Numbered from the stretch's first letter, positions 45,489 through 55,104 are shown. The stretch: 64,000 nucleotides of DNA from Hoylesella enoeca JCM 12259 (GCF_000613405.1 NZ_BAIX01000009.1:1-64000); one strand, 5' to 3'. Numbers and translations: made by a program. The notes: generated from the sequence alone by a model not told the origin.

Positions 45489-46985
45489 ATGGCGCAGAGA
45501 CTCGTACAGATGCAAACGCAGAAGCTCGCACAGCAACAGCGACTCTCACAACAGCAAATGCTGCAAGTGAGACTGCTCGAAATGCCGCTCACCGAACTGG
45601 AAGAGAGTGTCAATGCAGAGCTTGACGACAATCCGGCCATGGAAAACGGCGATGCCGACGATGCTCTGAATGACAACCGCGAAGAACAAGATGAGGAGCG
45701 CGAAGACGAGAGTTTCGACGAGAAAACAGAGCGAGAAGAGCGCGAGTCGGCCTTAGACGAAGCTTTGGGAGGTATCGGTCGGGACGACGAAATGCCCCAA
45801 TCGTCGGCGTCTTACAATGATCCGAATGCCGACTATGAAGAGATTGTCTACGGAGACATCACTTCTTTCTATGACAAATTGAAAGAACAGATGGGCGAAG
45901 TGAACCTAACAGCCCGGCAACGGGATGTGATGGAATATCTCATTGGTTCTCTCGACAACGATGGTTTGCTGCGCAAAGATCTCGATTCGATCTGTGATGA
46001 ATTAGCCATTTATCACAGTTTGGATGTCACGCAAGGTGAAGTGGAAGACGTGTTGCATATCTTGCAGTCGTTCGATCCTGCCGGTATAGGCGCCCGGAAT
46101 TTGCAAGAGTGCTTGCTGTTGCAGATCGATCGCCGTCCGGCAAGTACTGTCCGCGATTTGGCACGACGCGTAATTGCAGAGTGTTTCGATGCCTTTACTA
46201 AGAATCATTGGGATAAAATACAGGCGCAATTGGGACTCACCGACTCGCAGGTGACGGCTGTTCAAAATGAGATCAGACGTTTGAATCCGAAGCCTGGAGC
46301 CTCACTCGGCGAGACCGAAGGGCGAAACATCCAGCAAATAACGCCCGATTTCATCGTTGATACGAATGATGACGGCACTGTTTCATTCTCACTCAATCGC
46401 GGAATGATACCCGATTTGAAGGTTTCACCGGCTTTCAGCGAGATGGTTGATGCCTATAAGAATAACAAGGAGAATCTGAATCGTGAGGAAAAAGCTGCTT
46501 GGCTCTATGCAAAAGAGAAAATGGAGCGCGCACAAGGATTCATTGAAGCAATCAAACAACGACGTCGCACGTTGCAAGTAACGATGAAAGCCATCATCGA
46601 TTGGCAGCTTCGATTCTTCCAAGAAGGTGATGAAGCCGATCTGAAACCGATGATTCTCAAAGATATTGCAGACCAAACGGGACTCGACATATCGACAATC
46701 TCGCGCGTAAGCAATGTAAAGTATGCACAGACTAAATGGGGAACGTTCCCGCTGCGATTCTTTTTCAGCGACGGTTATACGACCGATGACGGCGAGGAAA
46801 TGTCGACTCGTAAGATCAAAATAGCTCTTCGTATGCTCATCGAGCGTGAAAATAAACAACGACCGATGAGCGATGACCTGATCAAAGACGCTTTGGCCGA
46901 GCAGGGTTATCCCATAGCCAGGCGCACAGTGGCTAAATATCGCGAGCAGTTAGGCATCCCCGTGGCCCGCTTACGCAAGCAATAA
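45489..46985 (+). CDS. rpoN: RNA polymerase sigma-54 factor
   Basis: 498 residues. Region I (about 1-50) is Gln/Leu-rich with LSQQQMLQVRLLEMPLTEL. An acidic Region II (about 55-115) is followed by the core-binding and helix-turn-helix regions. The C-terminal RpoN box ARRTVAKYRE near residue 480 contacts the -24 element. It directs RNA polymerase to promoters needing AAA+ activators. The membrane protein gene follows after one base. No sigma-54 enhancer-binding protein is encoded in the window. Confidence 0.93.
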   Translation: MAQRLVQMQTQKLAQQQRLSQQQMLQVRLLEMPLTELEESVNAELDDNPAMENGDADDALNDNREEQDEEREDESFDEKTEREERESALDEALGGIGRDDEMPQSSASYNDPNADYEEIVYGDITSFYDKLKEQMGEVNLTARQRDVMEYLIGSLDNDGLLRKDLDSICDELAIYHSLDVTQGEVEDVLHILQSFDPAGIGARNLQECLLLQIDRRPASTVRDLARRVIAECFDAFTKNHWDKIQAQLGLTDSQVTAVQNEIRRLNPKPGASLGETEGRNIQQITPDFIVDTNDDGTVSFSLNRGMIPDLKVSPAFSEMVDAYKNNKENLNREEKAAWLYAKEKMERAQGFIEAIKQRRRTLQVTMKAIIDWQLRFFQEGDEADLKPMILKDIADQTGLDISTISRVSNVKYAQTKWGTFPLRFFFSDGYTTDDGEEMSTRKIKIALRMLIERENKQRPMSDDLIKDALAEQGYPIARRTVAKYREQLGIPVARLRKQ

Positions 46986-46986
46986 G

Positions 46987-47595
46987 ATGAAAGAAAAGGA
47001 TATTATTCAGACTGCGCGAGTGATGAGTATGGTCTTCACTCCGTTTTATTTGCCGCTGGTGGGACTCATTGCGCTGTTCACTTTCAGTTATATGGCGATG
47101 ATGCCGTGGCGTTATAAACTGCTGATTCTCGCTTTGGTGTATGTCTTTACGATACTGTTGCCCACGGTGTTGATACACGTTTACCGTCGCTATCAGGGTT
47201 GGACGCTCATCGAATTGGGTGCCAAGGAGCGACGATGGTACCTTATATTCTCTCTATTCTGTGTTATTTCAGTTGCTATTATCTGATGAACGTGTTGCAT
47301 TTCCCGCACTTTATGTCGCGCATCTTGATGGCGGCACTGCTCATTCAGGTGATTTGCGCGTTGATCAATGTGTGGTGGAAGATCTCAACTCACACCGCAG
47401 CGATCGGCGGAGTAGCCGGAGGCTGATGGCATTTGCTTTATTTTCGATTTCAATCCTGTGTGGTGGCTCAGTCTTGTGTTTATCATTGCCGGACTGTTAG
47501 GCACGAGTCGCATCATTCTGCGCCAACATTCGCTGCTCCAAGTGTGTGCAGGCTTCGGCGTGGGAGTTGTTACTGGATTTTGGGTTATACTCTGA
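46987..47595 (+). pseudogene. PAP2-like membrane protein, three frame breaks
   Basis: Reconstructed by adding three single bases, near 47270, 47420 and 47443, it gives about 203 residues with five or six membrane segments. The order is FTPFYLPLVGLIALFTFSYM, LLILALVYVFTILLPT, YLIFSLFCVIS, then FPHFMSRILMAALLIQVICAL, HTAAIGGVAG, WWLSLVFIIAGLLGTSR and QHSLLQVCAGFGVGV. The HTAAIGG and QHSLLQVCAG motifs recall the His-containing motifs of PAP2-type phosphatases common in Bacteroidetes. It sits one base after rpoN. Three breaks within 200 bases could mean a real pseudogene, but the single-base pattern is the same as in the essential genes here. Confidence 0.6.
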
Positions 47596-47669
47596 TTCCC
47601 ACTCGTTTCTCATGTGAGCGGGTGACGATTAGAAATTGATTTGAAAGCCATTGCTGTGAAAAGGGACGA

Positions 47670-47757
47670 CGAAAAAGCGTTAATCGCAGTGCGAAAAGCC
47701 GTTAATCGCAGCACAATTTACCGTTAATGGCAAGCCAAAAGACCGTTGGTTGGGGAG
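47670..47757. repeat. 22-bp palindromic tandem array F (4 units)
   Basis: Units begin at 47670, 47692, 47714 and 47736. Units 1 and 2 are CGAAAAGCCGTTAATCGC types, unit 3 contains CAATTTACCGTTAATGG. It lies about 100 bases before purE. Confidence 0.85.
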
Positions 47758-47854
47758 TAAGAAGAATTGTTTGGAAAATCAGAAAAATATAAACACGACT
47801 CGCACTGACCATTTTCTTCCAAGTGAGAGGGGCGGAGTGAGCCAGCCATAAGAT

Positions 47855-48367
47855 ATGAAGATGAAACCATTAGTTAGTATTATTATGGGCAGTACCAGCG
47901 ATTTGCCCGTGATGGAAAAGGCTTGTCAGTTTCTGAACGACATGCAAATTCCGTTTGAAGTCAATGCACTCTCGGCTCATCGCACGCCCGATGCGGTGGA
48001 ATCATTTGCTAAAGGGGCAGCCGATCGCGGTATTCGGGTGATCATTGCAGGTGCAGGTATGGCGGCAGCATTGCCTGGTGTCATCGCGGCTTCAACCACT
48101 TTGCCTGTTATCGGCGTACCGATTAAAGGGATGCTTGATGGTCTTGACGCAATGCTCAGCATCATTCAGATGCCTCCGGGCATACCCGTTGCAACTGTGG
48201 GAGTCAACGGATCGATGAACGCTGCTATCCTTGCAGCCGAGATGTTGGCATTGACCGATCCGCAGATTGCCCAGAAAATGACAGCATATAAGACCGGTTT
48301 AGGAGCCAAAATAGAGAAAGCTAACCGAGAATTGGCCGAAGTCAAGTATGAGTTTAAGACCAATTGA
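47855..48367 (+). CDS. purE: 5-(carboxyamino)imidazole ribonucleotide mutase
   Basis: A 170-residue class I PurE that moves the carboxylate of N5-CAIR to C4, giving CAIR in purine synthesis. It carries the N-terminal IIMGSTSDLPVMEKA with substrate-binding Ser/Asp, the active-site His in ALSAHRTPDA near residue 45, and GAGMAAALPGVIAA. The length is normal. No partner purK is adjacent. The ATG at 47861 is an alternative start. It is followed by the AT-rich RhuM-like gene and then ispG. Confidence 0.93.
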   Translation: MKMKPLVSIIMGSTSDLPVMEKACQFLNDMQIPFEVNALSAHRTPDAVESFAKGAADRGIRVIIAGAGMAAALPGVIAASTTLPVIGVPIKGMLDGLDAMLSIIQMPPGIPVATVGVNGSMNAAILAAEMLALTDPQIAQKMTAYKTGLGAKIEKANRELAEVKYEFKTN

Positions 48368-48469
48368 ATAAATATTTTATCCCAACTTTCTCTTGTAGAT
48401 AGGATCAAAAACTTTCTGCTTTCATCAAAAATCTAAATAGATTATTATTGAGGAGTCTCATCAAAAAAT

Positions 48470-49330
48470 ATGGAAGAATATACAAACGATAACAATGAGA
48501 TTATCCTTTATCAGTCAGAAGATACTGTAAAGATTAATGTACGAATAGCGGATGATACTGTTTGGCTGACTCAGGCACAACTTGTCGAGTTGTTCCAATC
48601 CAGTAAAGCTAATATCAGTGAGCATATTAAGAGTATCTATCAGCAGCAGGAGTTAGATTCGTCAGCAACTGTTCGGAAATTCCGAACAGTTCGTTATGAG
48701 GGTAAACGGCAGATATCTCGTGATCTTGTGCACTATAATTTAGATACAATTATCTCAATTGGTTATCGAGTCAATACTAAACGAGGTATTCATTTCAGAC
48801 AATGGGCGACACAAGTATTGAAAGACCATTTGCTCAAAGGTTATTCTGTCAACCATCGTCTAAGCCAATTAGAAAATCGAATGGACCGCAACGAAGAACA
48901 AATTGCATTCTTTGTGCGGACCGCTTTACCACCAGTTGAAGGCGTGTTTTATGATGGACAAGTCTTTGATGCCTATGTTTTTGCTTCTAATCTTGTCCGA
49001 TCAGCCCAGCATAGCATTGTTTTAATTGATAACTATATAGATGAATCGGTGCTAACTATCTTAGCAAAACGCCGTGAAAATATAGCTATCACACTCTTTA
49101 CAGCAGCTAATTCTCCCTTATTTCACTTGGATTTAAATCGTTATCAGACACAATATGGCCCAACGAAGCTATGTCGATGCAAAACAGTTCATGATAGATT
49201 TCTCATCATTGATAACGTTGTCTATCATTTAGGAGCATCTTTAAAAGACTTAGGTAAGAAATTATTCGCTTTTTCAAAGATGGAGATTCCGGCCCAAACA
49301 ATTTTGAGTCATATTTCGATAACTGATTAA
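48470..49330 (+). CDS. RhuM-family protein with C-terminal phospholipase D-like domain
   Basis: 286 residues, visibly more AT-rich than the genes on either side. Residues about 10-140 match the RhuM family (VWLTQAQLVELFQSSKANIS, KISRDLVHYNL-like segment, IISIGYRVNTKRGIHFRQWA), a group spread by horizontal transfer and often near restriction or mobile genes. The C-terminal part (about 160-275) is PLD-like: FDAYVFASNLVRSAQHSIVLID, and a single HKD-type motif in VHDRFLIID with Arg in place of Lys. It lies between purE and ispG with its own gaps of about 100 and 50 bases, and no other foreign gene accompanies it. Nucleic-acid binding or nuclease activity is possible but unproven. Confidence 0.75.
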   Translation: MEEYTNDNNEIILYQSEDTVKINVRIADDTVWLTQAQLVELFQSSKANISEHIKSIYQQQELDSSATVRKFRTVRYEGKRQISRDLVHYNLDTIISIGYRVNTKRGIHFRQWATQVLKDHLLKGYSVNHRLSQLENRMDRNEEQIAFFVRTALPPVEGVFYDGQVFDAYVFASNLVRSAQHSIVLIDNYIDESVLTILAKRRENIAITLFTAANSPLFHLDLNRYQTQYGPTKLCRCKTVHDRFLIIDNVVYHLGASLKDLGKKLFAFSKMEIPAQTILSHISITD

Positions 49331-49381
49331 TGAATCAAGTAAGAATAGTATTTCAAGAATGATTTTTTATAAAACCAAGAT

Positions 49382-51352
49382 ATGATTGACCTTTTCAATT
49401 ACCGTCGTCGCACGTCATCTGTGGCTCAAGTGGGGGCTGTGGGGATCGGCGGAGACAATCCGATACGAGTGCAGTCGATGACAACCACCGACACGAATGA
49501 TACGGATGGCAGCGTGGCACAGGCCGAACGAATCATTAAGGCAGGTGGAGAACTCATACGTCTGACCACACAGGGCGTGCGGGAAGCCGAGAATCTGCGC
49601 GCGATCAACGCCAAATTGCGCGGCAATGGCTATGATACGCCACTCGTTGCAGATGTTCATTTCAACCCGAAAGTGGCTGATGTGGCTGCGCTTTACGCCG
49701 AAAAGGTGCGCATTAATCCTGGAAACTACGTAGATCCGGCCCGTACTTTCAAGCGATTGACTTATACCGATGAGGAGTATGCACAGGAGTTGAAGAAGAT
49801 TGAAGCCCGATTCATACCTTTTCTCAACATCTGTAAGGAGCAGCATACAGCCATTCGGATCGGCGTGAATCACGGTTCGCTCTCGGATCGAATACGTAAT
49901 CGTTACGGCGATACGCCCGAAGGAATCGTCGAAAGTTGCTTAGAGTTTCTGCGAATCTGCAAGAACGAGCATTTCAAAGATGTGGTAATCTCCATCAAGT
50001 CATCCAATACCGTGGTGATGGTCAGGTCTATGCGCTTGCTCGTCGACGCAATGGAGCGCGAAGATATGCACTATCCGCTTCACTTGGGAGTGACTGAAGC
50101 CGGTGAGGGTGAGGACGGACGGATTAAGAGTGCGGTAGGAATCGGAGCACTGTTAGCCGATGGAATCGGCGATACCATCCGCGTTTCGCTCAGCGAAGAG
50201 CCCGAAGACGAAATTCCCGTAGCCCGTCATCTGGCTGAGTATATCATAAAACAAAAGTCTGATCATCTATTGGTGCCGGGCCGACAGGCCGACAGTTTCG
50301 ATTATCTTAGGCCTCAACGGCGGAAGACGAAACCTGTAAACGGAATCGGTGGAACGAATGTTCCTGTGGTGATCAGTACGCAACGAGGGGGGAGCTCCGC
50401 TTCTCCCAAAGGCGGGAAGACCGCTAATGAGAGGGAAAGAGAGGTCGAGTTGATCGTGAACGGCGGTAAAAAAGAACTCAATCCCGACTATATCTACGTC
50501 GGTCAAGAGCTTTCCGGGCGTCTTGATCCGTCTCAACGGTATATCGTTGACTACAATGTCTATCCCCAGTTGATAAAAAACACTCCCTTTCCTACGGTAG
50601 AGGGAGCGGGAGAGCAGCTTCTTCCGTTGCGGGAAAGGCTCTTCCCCATCTTTCCGCACAATGCCATTCCGTTTATCAGTCTGATCGATTCGCCTCTCAA
50701 ATTTCTTGTGTTGCAGTTCGGAGCAACCAGTGATGAGTATCTGGCTTGCCTGCGGCACCATCCCGAAGTGGTTGTAATCTGTATGAGTAACCATAAGAAT
50801 CGCTTGGGCGAACAGCGTGCTTTGGTACACGAATTGATGCAAAACGGCATTACCAATCCTGTTGTTTTTGCACAGATGTATCGCCATTCGACGGCCGAGA
50901 AAGGCGATTTTCAACTCGAAGCGGCCGCTGATATGGGGGCGTTAATGATTGACGGACTCACTGACGGGGTGTGGCTGATGAACGACGGAGATATTCCTCG
51001 GCACGAGATCGACGCTACGGCATTCGGTATTTTACAGGCTGCCCGCTTGCGAACGAGCAAGACCGAGTATATCAGTTGCCCTGGATGCGGCCGTACGTTA
51101 TATGACTTGCGTACCACAATAGCCCGTATCAGGAAAGCCACCGAGGGTATGAAAGGTCTTAAAATAGGCATTATGGGCTGTATTGTCAACGGTCCCGGTG
51201 AGATGGCCGATGCCGATTATGGTTACGTCGGAGCCGGTCCCGGCAAGGTTTCGTTATATCGTGGGCAGATGTGTGTTGAACATAACATCCCCGAAAAGGA
51301 TGCTGTGGAACATCTGTTGGCACTTATCCATGCCGATCAACAGGTGCGTTAA
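49382..51352 (+). CDS. ispG: 4-hydroxy-3-methylbut-2-en-1-yl diphosphate synthase (two-domain long form)
   Basis: 656 residues, the long IspG of Bacteroidetes, chlamydiae and plants, with an insert domain between the TIM barrel and the iron-sulfur domain. It makes HMBPP from MEcPP in the MEP isoprenoid pathway. The TIM barrel starts IRVQSMTTTDTNDT. The C-terminal [4Fe-4S] site is in SCPGCGRTLYDL near residue 560 and MGCIVNGPGEM near 600. Between barrel and insert domain, residues about 334-357 form a Gly/Ser/Lys/Glu-rich stretch (QRGGSSASPKGGKTANER) that looks like a low-complexity insertion. Start ATG at 49382. Confidence 0.93.
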   Translation: MIDLFNYRRRTSSVAQVGAVGIGGDNPIRVQSMTTTDTNDTDGSVAQAERIIKAGGELIRLTTQGVREAENLRAINAKLRGNGYDTPLVADVHFNPKVADVAALYAEKVRINPGNYVDPARTFKRLTYTDEEYAQELKKIEARFIPFLNICKEQHTAIRIGVNHGSLSDRIRNRYGDTPEGIVESCLEFLRICKNEHFKDVVISIKSSNTVVMVRSMRLLVDAMEREDMHYPLHLGVTEAGEGEDGRIKSAVGIGALLADGIGDTIRVSLSEEPEDEIPVARHLAEYIIKQKSDHLLVPGRQADSFDYLRPQRRKTKPVNGIGGTNVPVVISTQRGGSSASPKGGKTANEREREVELIVNGGKKELNPDYIYVGQELSGRLDPSQRYIVDYNVYPQLIKNTPFPTVEGAGEQLLPLRERLFPIFPHNAIPFISLIDSPLKFLVLQFGATSDEYLACLRHHPEVVVICMSNHKNRLGEQRALVHELMQNGITNPVVFAQMYRHSTAEKGDFQLEAAADMGALMIDGLTDGVWLMNDGDIPRHEIDATAFGILQAARLRTSKTEYISCPGCGRTLYDLRTTIARIRKATEGMKGLKIGIMGCIVNGPGEMADADYGYVGAGPGKVSLYRGQMCVEHNIPEKDAVEHLLALIHADQQVR

Positions 51353-51401
51353 CCTGTGAAGTTGATAGCTGATCATTGACCGTTGATCGTTTAGCCGTTT
51401 C

Positions 51402-51489
51402 CAACCAAGTGTTAGTGAGCTTGCCAAAGAGTGTCTTTCGCAAGTTCATTAACGCTTTTTCATTGTCTCATTAACCGTTAATGAGAAAG
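51402..51489. repeat. 22-bp palindromic tandem array G (4 units, diverged)
   Basis: Units begin at 51402, 51424, 51446 and 51468. The last reads TCATTAACCGTTAATGA, a perfect palindrome with a changed arm, and the first contains CAACCAAGTGTTAGTG. A possible fifth, weaker unit precedes it at 51380. It lies between convergent genes. Confidence 0.7.
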
Positions 51490-51498
51490 CAAGTCAAT

Positions 51499-51540
51499 GC
51501 ATTGATGCGTTGAAGAGTTAACACATCAACGCATCAATGC
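51499..51540. terminator. Bidirectional hairpin between ispG and the alpha/beta hydrolase
   Basis: A perfect 15-bp stem, GCATTGATGCGTTGA (51499-51513) with TCAACGCATCAATGC (51526-51540), around a 12-base loop, placed between convergent genes. Plus-strand continuation is GATCTTTAATTC. Confidence 0.6.
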
Positions 51541-51552
51541 GATCTTTAATTC

Positions 51553-52395
51553 TTACTGGATTGTGATCGTCTGATCATAAACGACTTCCGGATCGGGCGC
51601 ATTGGGATTCATATCATTGTATGCAGAAGAAAGATCAGACCGGTCGATGTCCGTCTTTCGATTTACAGGTCGTTTCCAATCGCGGAGCGAATGGGTGAAA
51701 AGCCAATCGTAAGTCTTTTTCATATAAAGGATGCGAGCAAGTGCGCCGTGTGACGCTCGGGGCAACCAGTCGAACCGTAAGCGGCTGTCTAAATGCTTGC
51801 GTTGCAGTTCCTCCACCACCGTTTGCGATTGGTGGATAGGTACGGCGCGGTCTGCCGTACCGTGAATAATCCACAAAGGTAGTCGGCCCAATCCCTCTTT
51901 GTTCTTCAATGTGCATCCTCCGCACAGTGCCATAGCCGCCGCCACCTTGTCGGGATAGGTCCCGGCGAAGTCCATTGTGCCGTAACCGCCGAGGCTCATC
52001 CCTACGACATAGACCCGTGTTGAGTCCATTGCGTAGTGGCGTTTGGCCCATTCGAGCACATCATTGATTTTCTTCGGGTTCCACGCTCCACCCGGATTCT
52101 GTGGCACTAAGACCAAAGCCTTGATCTCACGACCACGTACGATGGCGTCCAAAGGGCCGTAACGGCGCACTCGATTGAGGTCGCGCCCACAAAGACTTTG
52201 CCCGTGCAGGAAGATAATTACGGGTGTGCGCTCTAATGAGTAATAATAATCCAGGGGCGTATAAACCCAAAAGTTGTAGCCGCCGGGGATAGAATCTTTC
52301 ACCGGTCGGATAAAATCATATTGTGCACGAGCGGCCATCAACGTCAGCAACAGCGTGCAAACGAGGAGCATTCGCTTAACCGATATTTTCTTCAT
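51553..52395 (-). CDS. Secreted alpha/beta-hydrolase (prolyl oligopeptidase / esterase-like)
   Basis: 280 residues from the ATG at 52395, which gives a clean signal peptide (RMLLVCTLLLTLMAARAQ). It is a compact alpha/beta hydrolase: oxyanion region VIIFLHGQSLCGRDLN, nucleophile Ser in VVGMSLGGYG near residue 140, catalytic Asp in IHGTADRAVP near 195, catalytic His in RASHGALA near 235. It resembles Bacteroidetes phospholipase/carboxylesterase-type and dienelactone-hydrolase-like proteins. Substrate unknown. The gene is convergent with ispG and divergent from the GH20 gene. Confidence 0.78.
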   Translation of the reverse strand: MKKISVKRMLLVCTLLLTLMAARAQYDFIRPVKDSIPGGYNFWVYTPLDYYYSLERTPVIIFLHGQSLCGRDLNRVRRYGPLDAIVRGREIKALVLVPQNPGGAWNPKKINDVLEWAKRHYAMDSTRVYVVGMSLGGYGTMDFAGTYPDKVAAAMALCGGCTLKNKEGLGRLPLWIIHGTADRAVPIHQSQTVVEELQRKHLDSRLRFDWLPRASHGALARILYMKKTYDWLFTHSLRDWKRPVNRKTDIDRSDLSSAYNDMNPNAPDPEVVYDQTITIQ

Positions 52396-52633
52396 AGATG
52401 CTTCCTGATTGATTGTTTCAACGCAAATGTACGAATTTACGACGTGAACAATCTCTGATTTGATGTTTATTAACCACAATTCGACATGCTTCAGAATGAG
52501 CATGCAGAGGTTGATCGGTTGACGAACGAACGAGTGAACGAGTTGGGCAAGTAGATAAAACCGACGTGTGAAAAGCAAACCCAAATCACCTGTTAATAGA
52601 GTTGATGAATAGCCAAATGTCAATTGGAATTAC

Positions 52634-52641
52634 TATCTTTG
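52634..52641 (+). promoter_or_regulatory. Candidate -7 element of the GH20 gene
   Basis: TATCTTTG, with no clear TTTG at the right distance upstream. The ATG at 52661 is 20 bases further on. Confidence 0.4.
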
Positions 52642-52660
52642 CAGTCAACTATAACAACCA

Positions 52661-54795
52661 ATGATCATAAGCAAACCTTTTCTTATATTTTCATGTTGCC
52701 AACAGCATGATTTGCGAAAGCGCTTCATCTATATTTGCATGGCAATGATGCTCTGTTTAGTTGAGCCGACACATGCTCGGAGCATTCATCTGTTGCCCAT
52801 TCCACAACGGATAGAGCTGAAAGGAGCGGGAGAATATTTTGTCTTGGGACGGTCGGTGAGCGTTGTTGATCCAACGAATTGTGCGCTGTTGCAGGACTTT
52901 CTCAATGAAAACAAATGTGTGCAAGTGCGGAAAGCAAAACAACGAATCGTTATCCAACTTGTCGATTCCATCCCCGAGGCTTTTGATGAACCGTTGGCCG
53001 GCTATGAAAACGAGTCTTACGCCTTGTCGGTCACACCGAATGAGATTCGGATTCATGCCATTTCGGCTACGGGAGTGATCCGCGCCGTACAGACTTTACA
53101 GCAATTGGCCGAAGGATATGTGGCTACGACGGCAGTGGAATGTGGTGAGATTCGAGATTGGCCAGCGTTTAAACTGCGCGGATTCATGCATGATGCGGGT
53201 CGGTCTTTTATCCCAGTGAAAGAATTGAAACGTCAGATCCGACTGCTTTCGCGCTTTAAAGTGAATACGTTTCATTGGCATCTCACCGACAATCAAGCGT
53301 GGCGTTTCGAAGTGAAAGCCTTTCCTGAACTCACTTCTGCACGTTCGATGACCCGCCATCAGGGCTTGTTTTATAATCAAGAAGAGTGTCGCGAGTTGTC
53401 ACAGTATGCTCATCGTTACGGCATCAGCATTATTCCCGAGATCGATATGCCCGGACACAGCGCTGCTTTCATGCGTGCAATGGGCTTTCCAATGCTTAGC
53501 GAACAAGGCATCGGCTGTTTGAAACAAGTGCTCAAAGAGTTGGCAGACGTCTTTCCTGATGCACCTTATATACATATAGGCGGTGATGAGGCCGATGATA
53601 TGCCGCGCGGCTTCTTGCGCGAAATGATTGATTACGTGCACCAATTAGGTCGGCGAGCTGTTGTTTGGGTACCCACTCAGGGTGATTTTACTGGTGTTGA
53701 CATGGTGCAACTATGGAGTTCGGCAGGTCATCTGGTGCCCGGTGTTCCCAATATCGACTGTCGTTATAACTATATCAACCATTTCGACACATTTGCCGAC
53801 ATCGTTGGTATCTATCGAAGCAATATTTATGGTTGGCCGAAAGGCTCGCAGGAGTTGGCCGGAGAGATCTCGGCTGTGTGGAACGATCACCGTTTGCATG
53901 GTGCGCGTGACATCCTTTTGCAAAACAATTTTTATGCAGCCGTTATTGCTTCTGCCACTCGTGCGTGGATGGGCGGCGGTCGACAGTATATCGAAGAGGG
54001 TGGTGTTACGTTGCCGAATGAAAGAGATGAACTGCGGGATTTCTGTGATTGGGAGAGGCGTTTCCTGTTTCATAAAGCCCATTCGTTGTGCGATGAACCT
54101 ATCGCTTATGTGAAACAAACCGATGTCAGGTGGCGTATCACGGATCCGATACCTAACGGTGGCAAAGCGACAGCATTCTTCCGCCCGACACCTTGGGGCC
54201 GAGACCGATGTATATTGTCGCCGACAGCGTTTATAAGACACATCTCGCTACGGGCGCCGGCATCTATTTGCGACACACATGGGGCGCTACCGTACCGGCG
54301 TTTTATCCCGCCCGATACCTCAATCACACGGTTTATGCATGGACTTTTGTGTATTCTCCGCGAACGCAAAAGGCCGGGGCGCTCATCGAATTGCAGAATT
54401 ACAGTCGGTCGGAACAGGATTGTGGTCCGCTGCCCGGTCATTGGGATCGCAAAGGTTCGCGTTTATGGATCAATGATGTAGAGATCATTCCGCCGGTGTG
54501 GAAGCATGTCGGGGTCCGCATCGATAATGAAACGCCACTCGAAGACGAGAACTTTGCGGGTCGGAAACCTGTCATTATTCATCTCAAAGAGGGTTGGAAC
54601 AAGATCTTTTTCAAACTTCCTTACGTCCCTGTTGATGGTATTCGCCTCAACAAATGGATGTTTACCTTCGTTTTGACCGATGTTACTGGCCGCATAGCGC
54701 TGCATGGAATCGAATATATCCGACTGTTGAAGCGCCTTGATTTTAAGACTTCCATGTTGAGTTGGATCGTTGTCACCTCGCATGAAAGTATTTAG
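52661..54795 (+). CDS. GH20 beta-N-acetylhexosaminidase (one frame break)
   Basis: The reconstructed product is up to 711 residues. An N-terminal secretion signal (ICMAMMLCLVEPTHARS; an internal ATG at 52739 may be the true start) is followed by a GH20b-type domain (about 40-165) and the catalytic TIM barrel with FHWHLTDNQAWR, IPEIDMPGHS and the catalytic Asp-Glu pair in IHIGGDEAD near residue 310. The frame breaks near 54179: adding a T to TTCTTCCG joins ATAFFP to GPRPMYIVADSVY. The C-terminal beta domain (about 510-711) is therefore in the second frame. It removes terminal GlcNAc or GalNAc and would complement the GH92/GH130 genes in N-glycan breakdown. Confidence 0.85.
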
Positions 54796-54825
54796 ATCCA
54801 GCTCAGTTTCTTACTCCTCACTCCA

Positions 54826-54913
54826 TGATTCACGGTTAGTTGCGTGCCAATTAATGCTTCGTCGCAACGCAACTAACTGTTACTCGGCGTGCAATTAATG
54901 GTGAATTAAAAGT
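54826..54913. repeat. 22-bp palindromic tandem array H (4 units)
   Basis: Units begin at 54826, 54848, 54870 and 54892. Unit 3 contains CAACTAACTGTTACT and unit 1 TTCACGGTTAGTTG. It lies between convergent genes. Confidence 0.85.
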
Positions 54914-55064
54914 GGTCTTGTTCTCAATTGAGGAACGACGGTTGAGGATGGCTCGTCCTTAAGCGGAAAAGATGGAAACGATTGTGATTCAGATGGGATG
55001 CGCTGCGCATTAAATTTGTCGTTTCTCCTCTCTTGGTGGAAGCGGTGTCGAGGGTAAAGCAGCA

Positions 55065-55104
55065 AAAGGGACCGCATTATTCCCGATGGAATAGCGGTCC
55101 CTTT
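55065..55104 (-). terminator. Hairpin terminator after the sigma/anti-sigma operon
   Basis: AAAGGGACCGC (55065-55075) pairs with GCGGTCCCTTT (55094-55104), with an inner ATTCC/GGAAT pairing. It could serve both flanking convergent genes. Confidence 0.65.

Noticed and set aside
47236-47595. Programmed frameshifting in the PAP2-like gene
   Set aside because: No slippery heptamer with downstream structure was recognised, and the same +1 pattern occurs in unrelated conserved genes.
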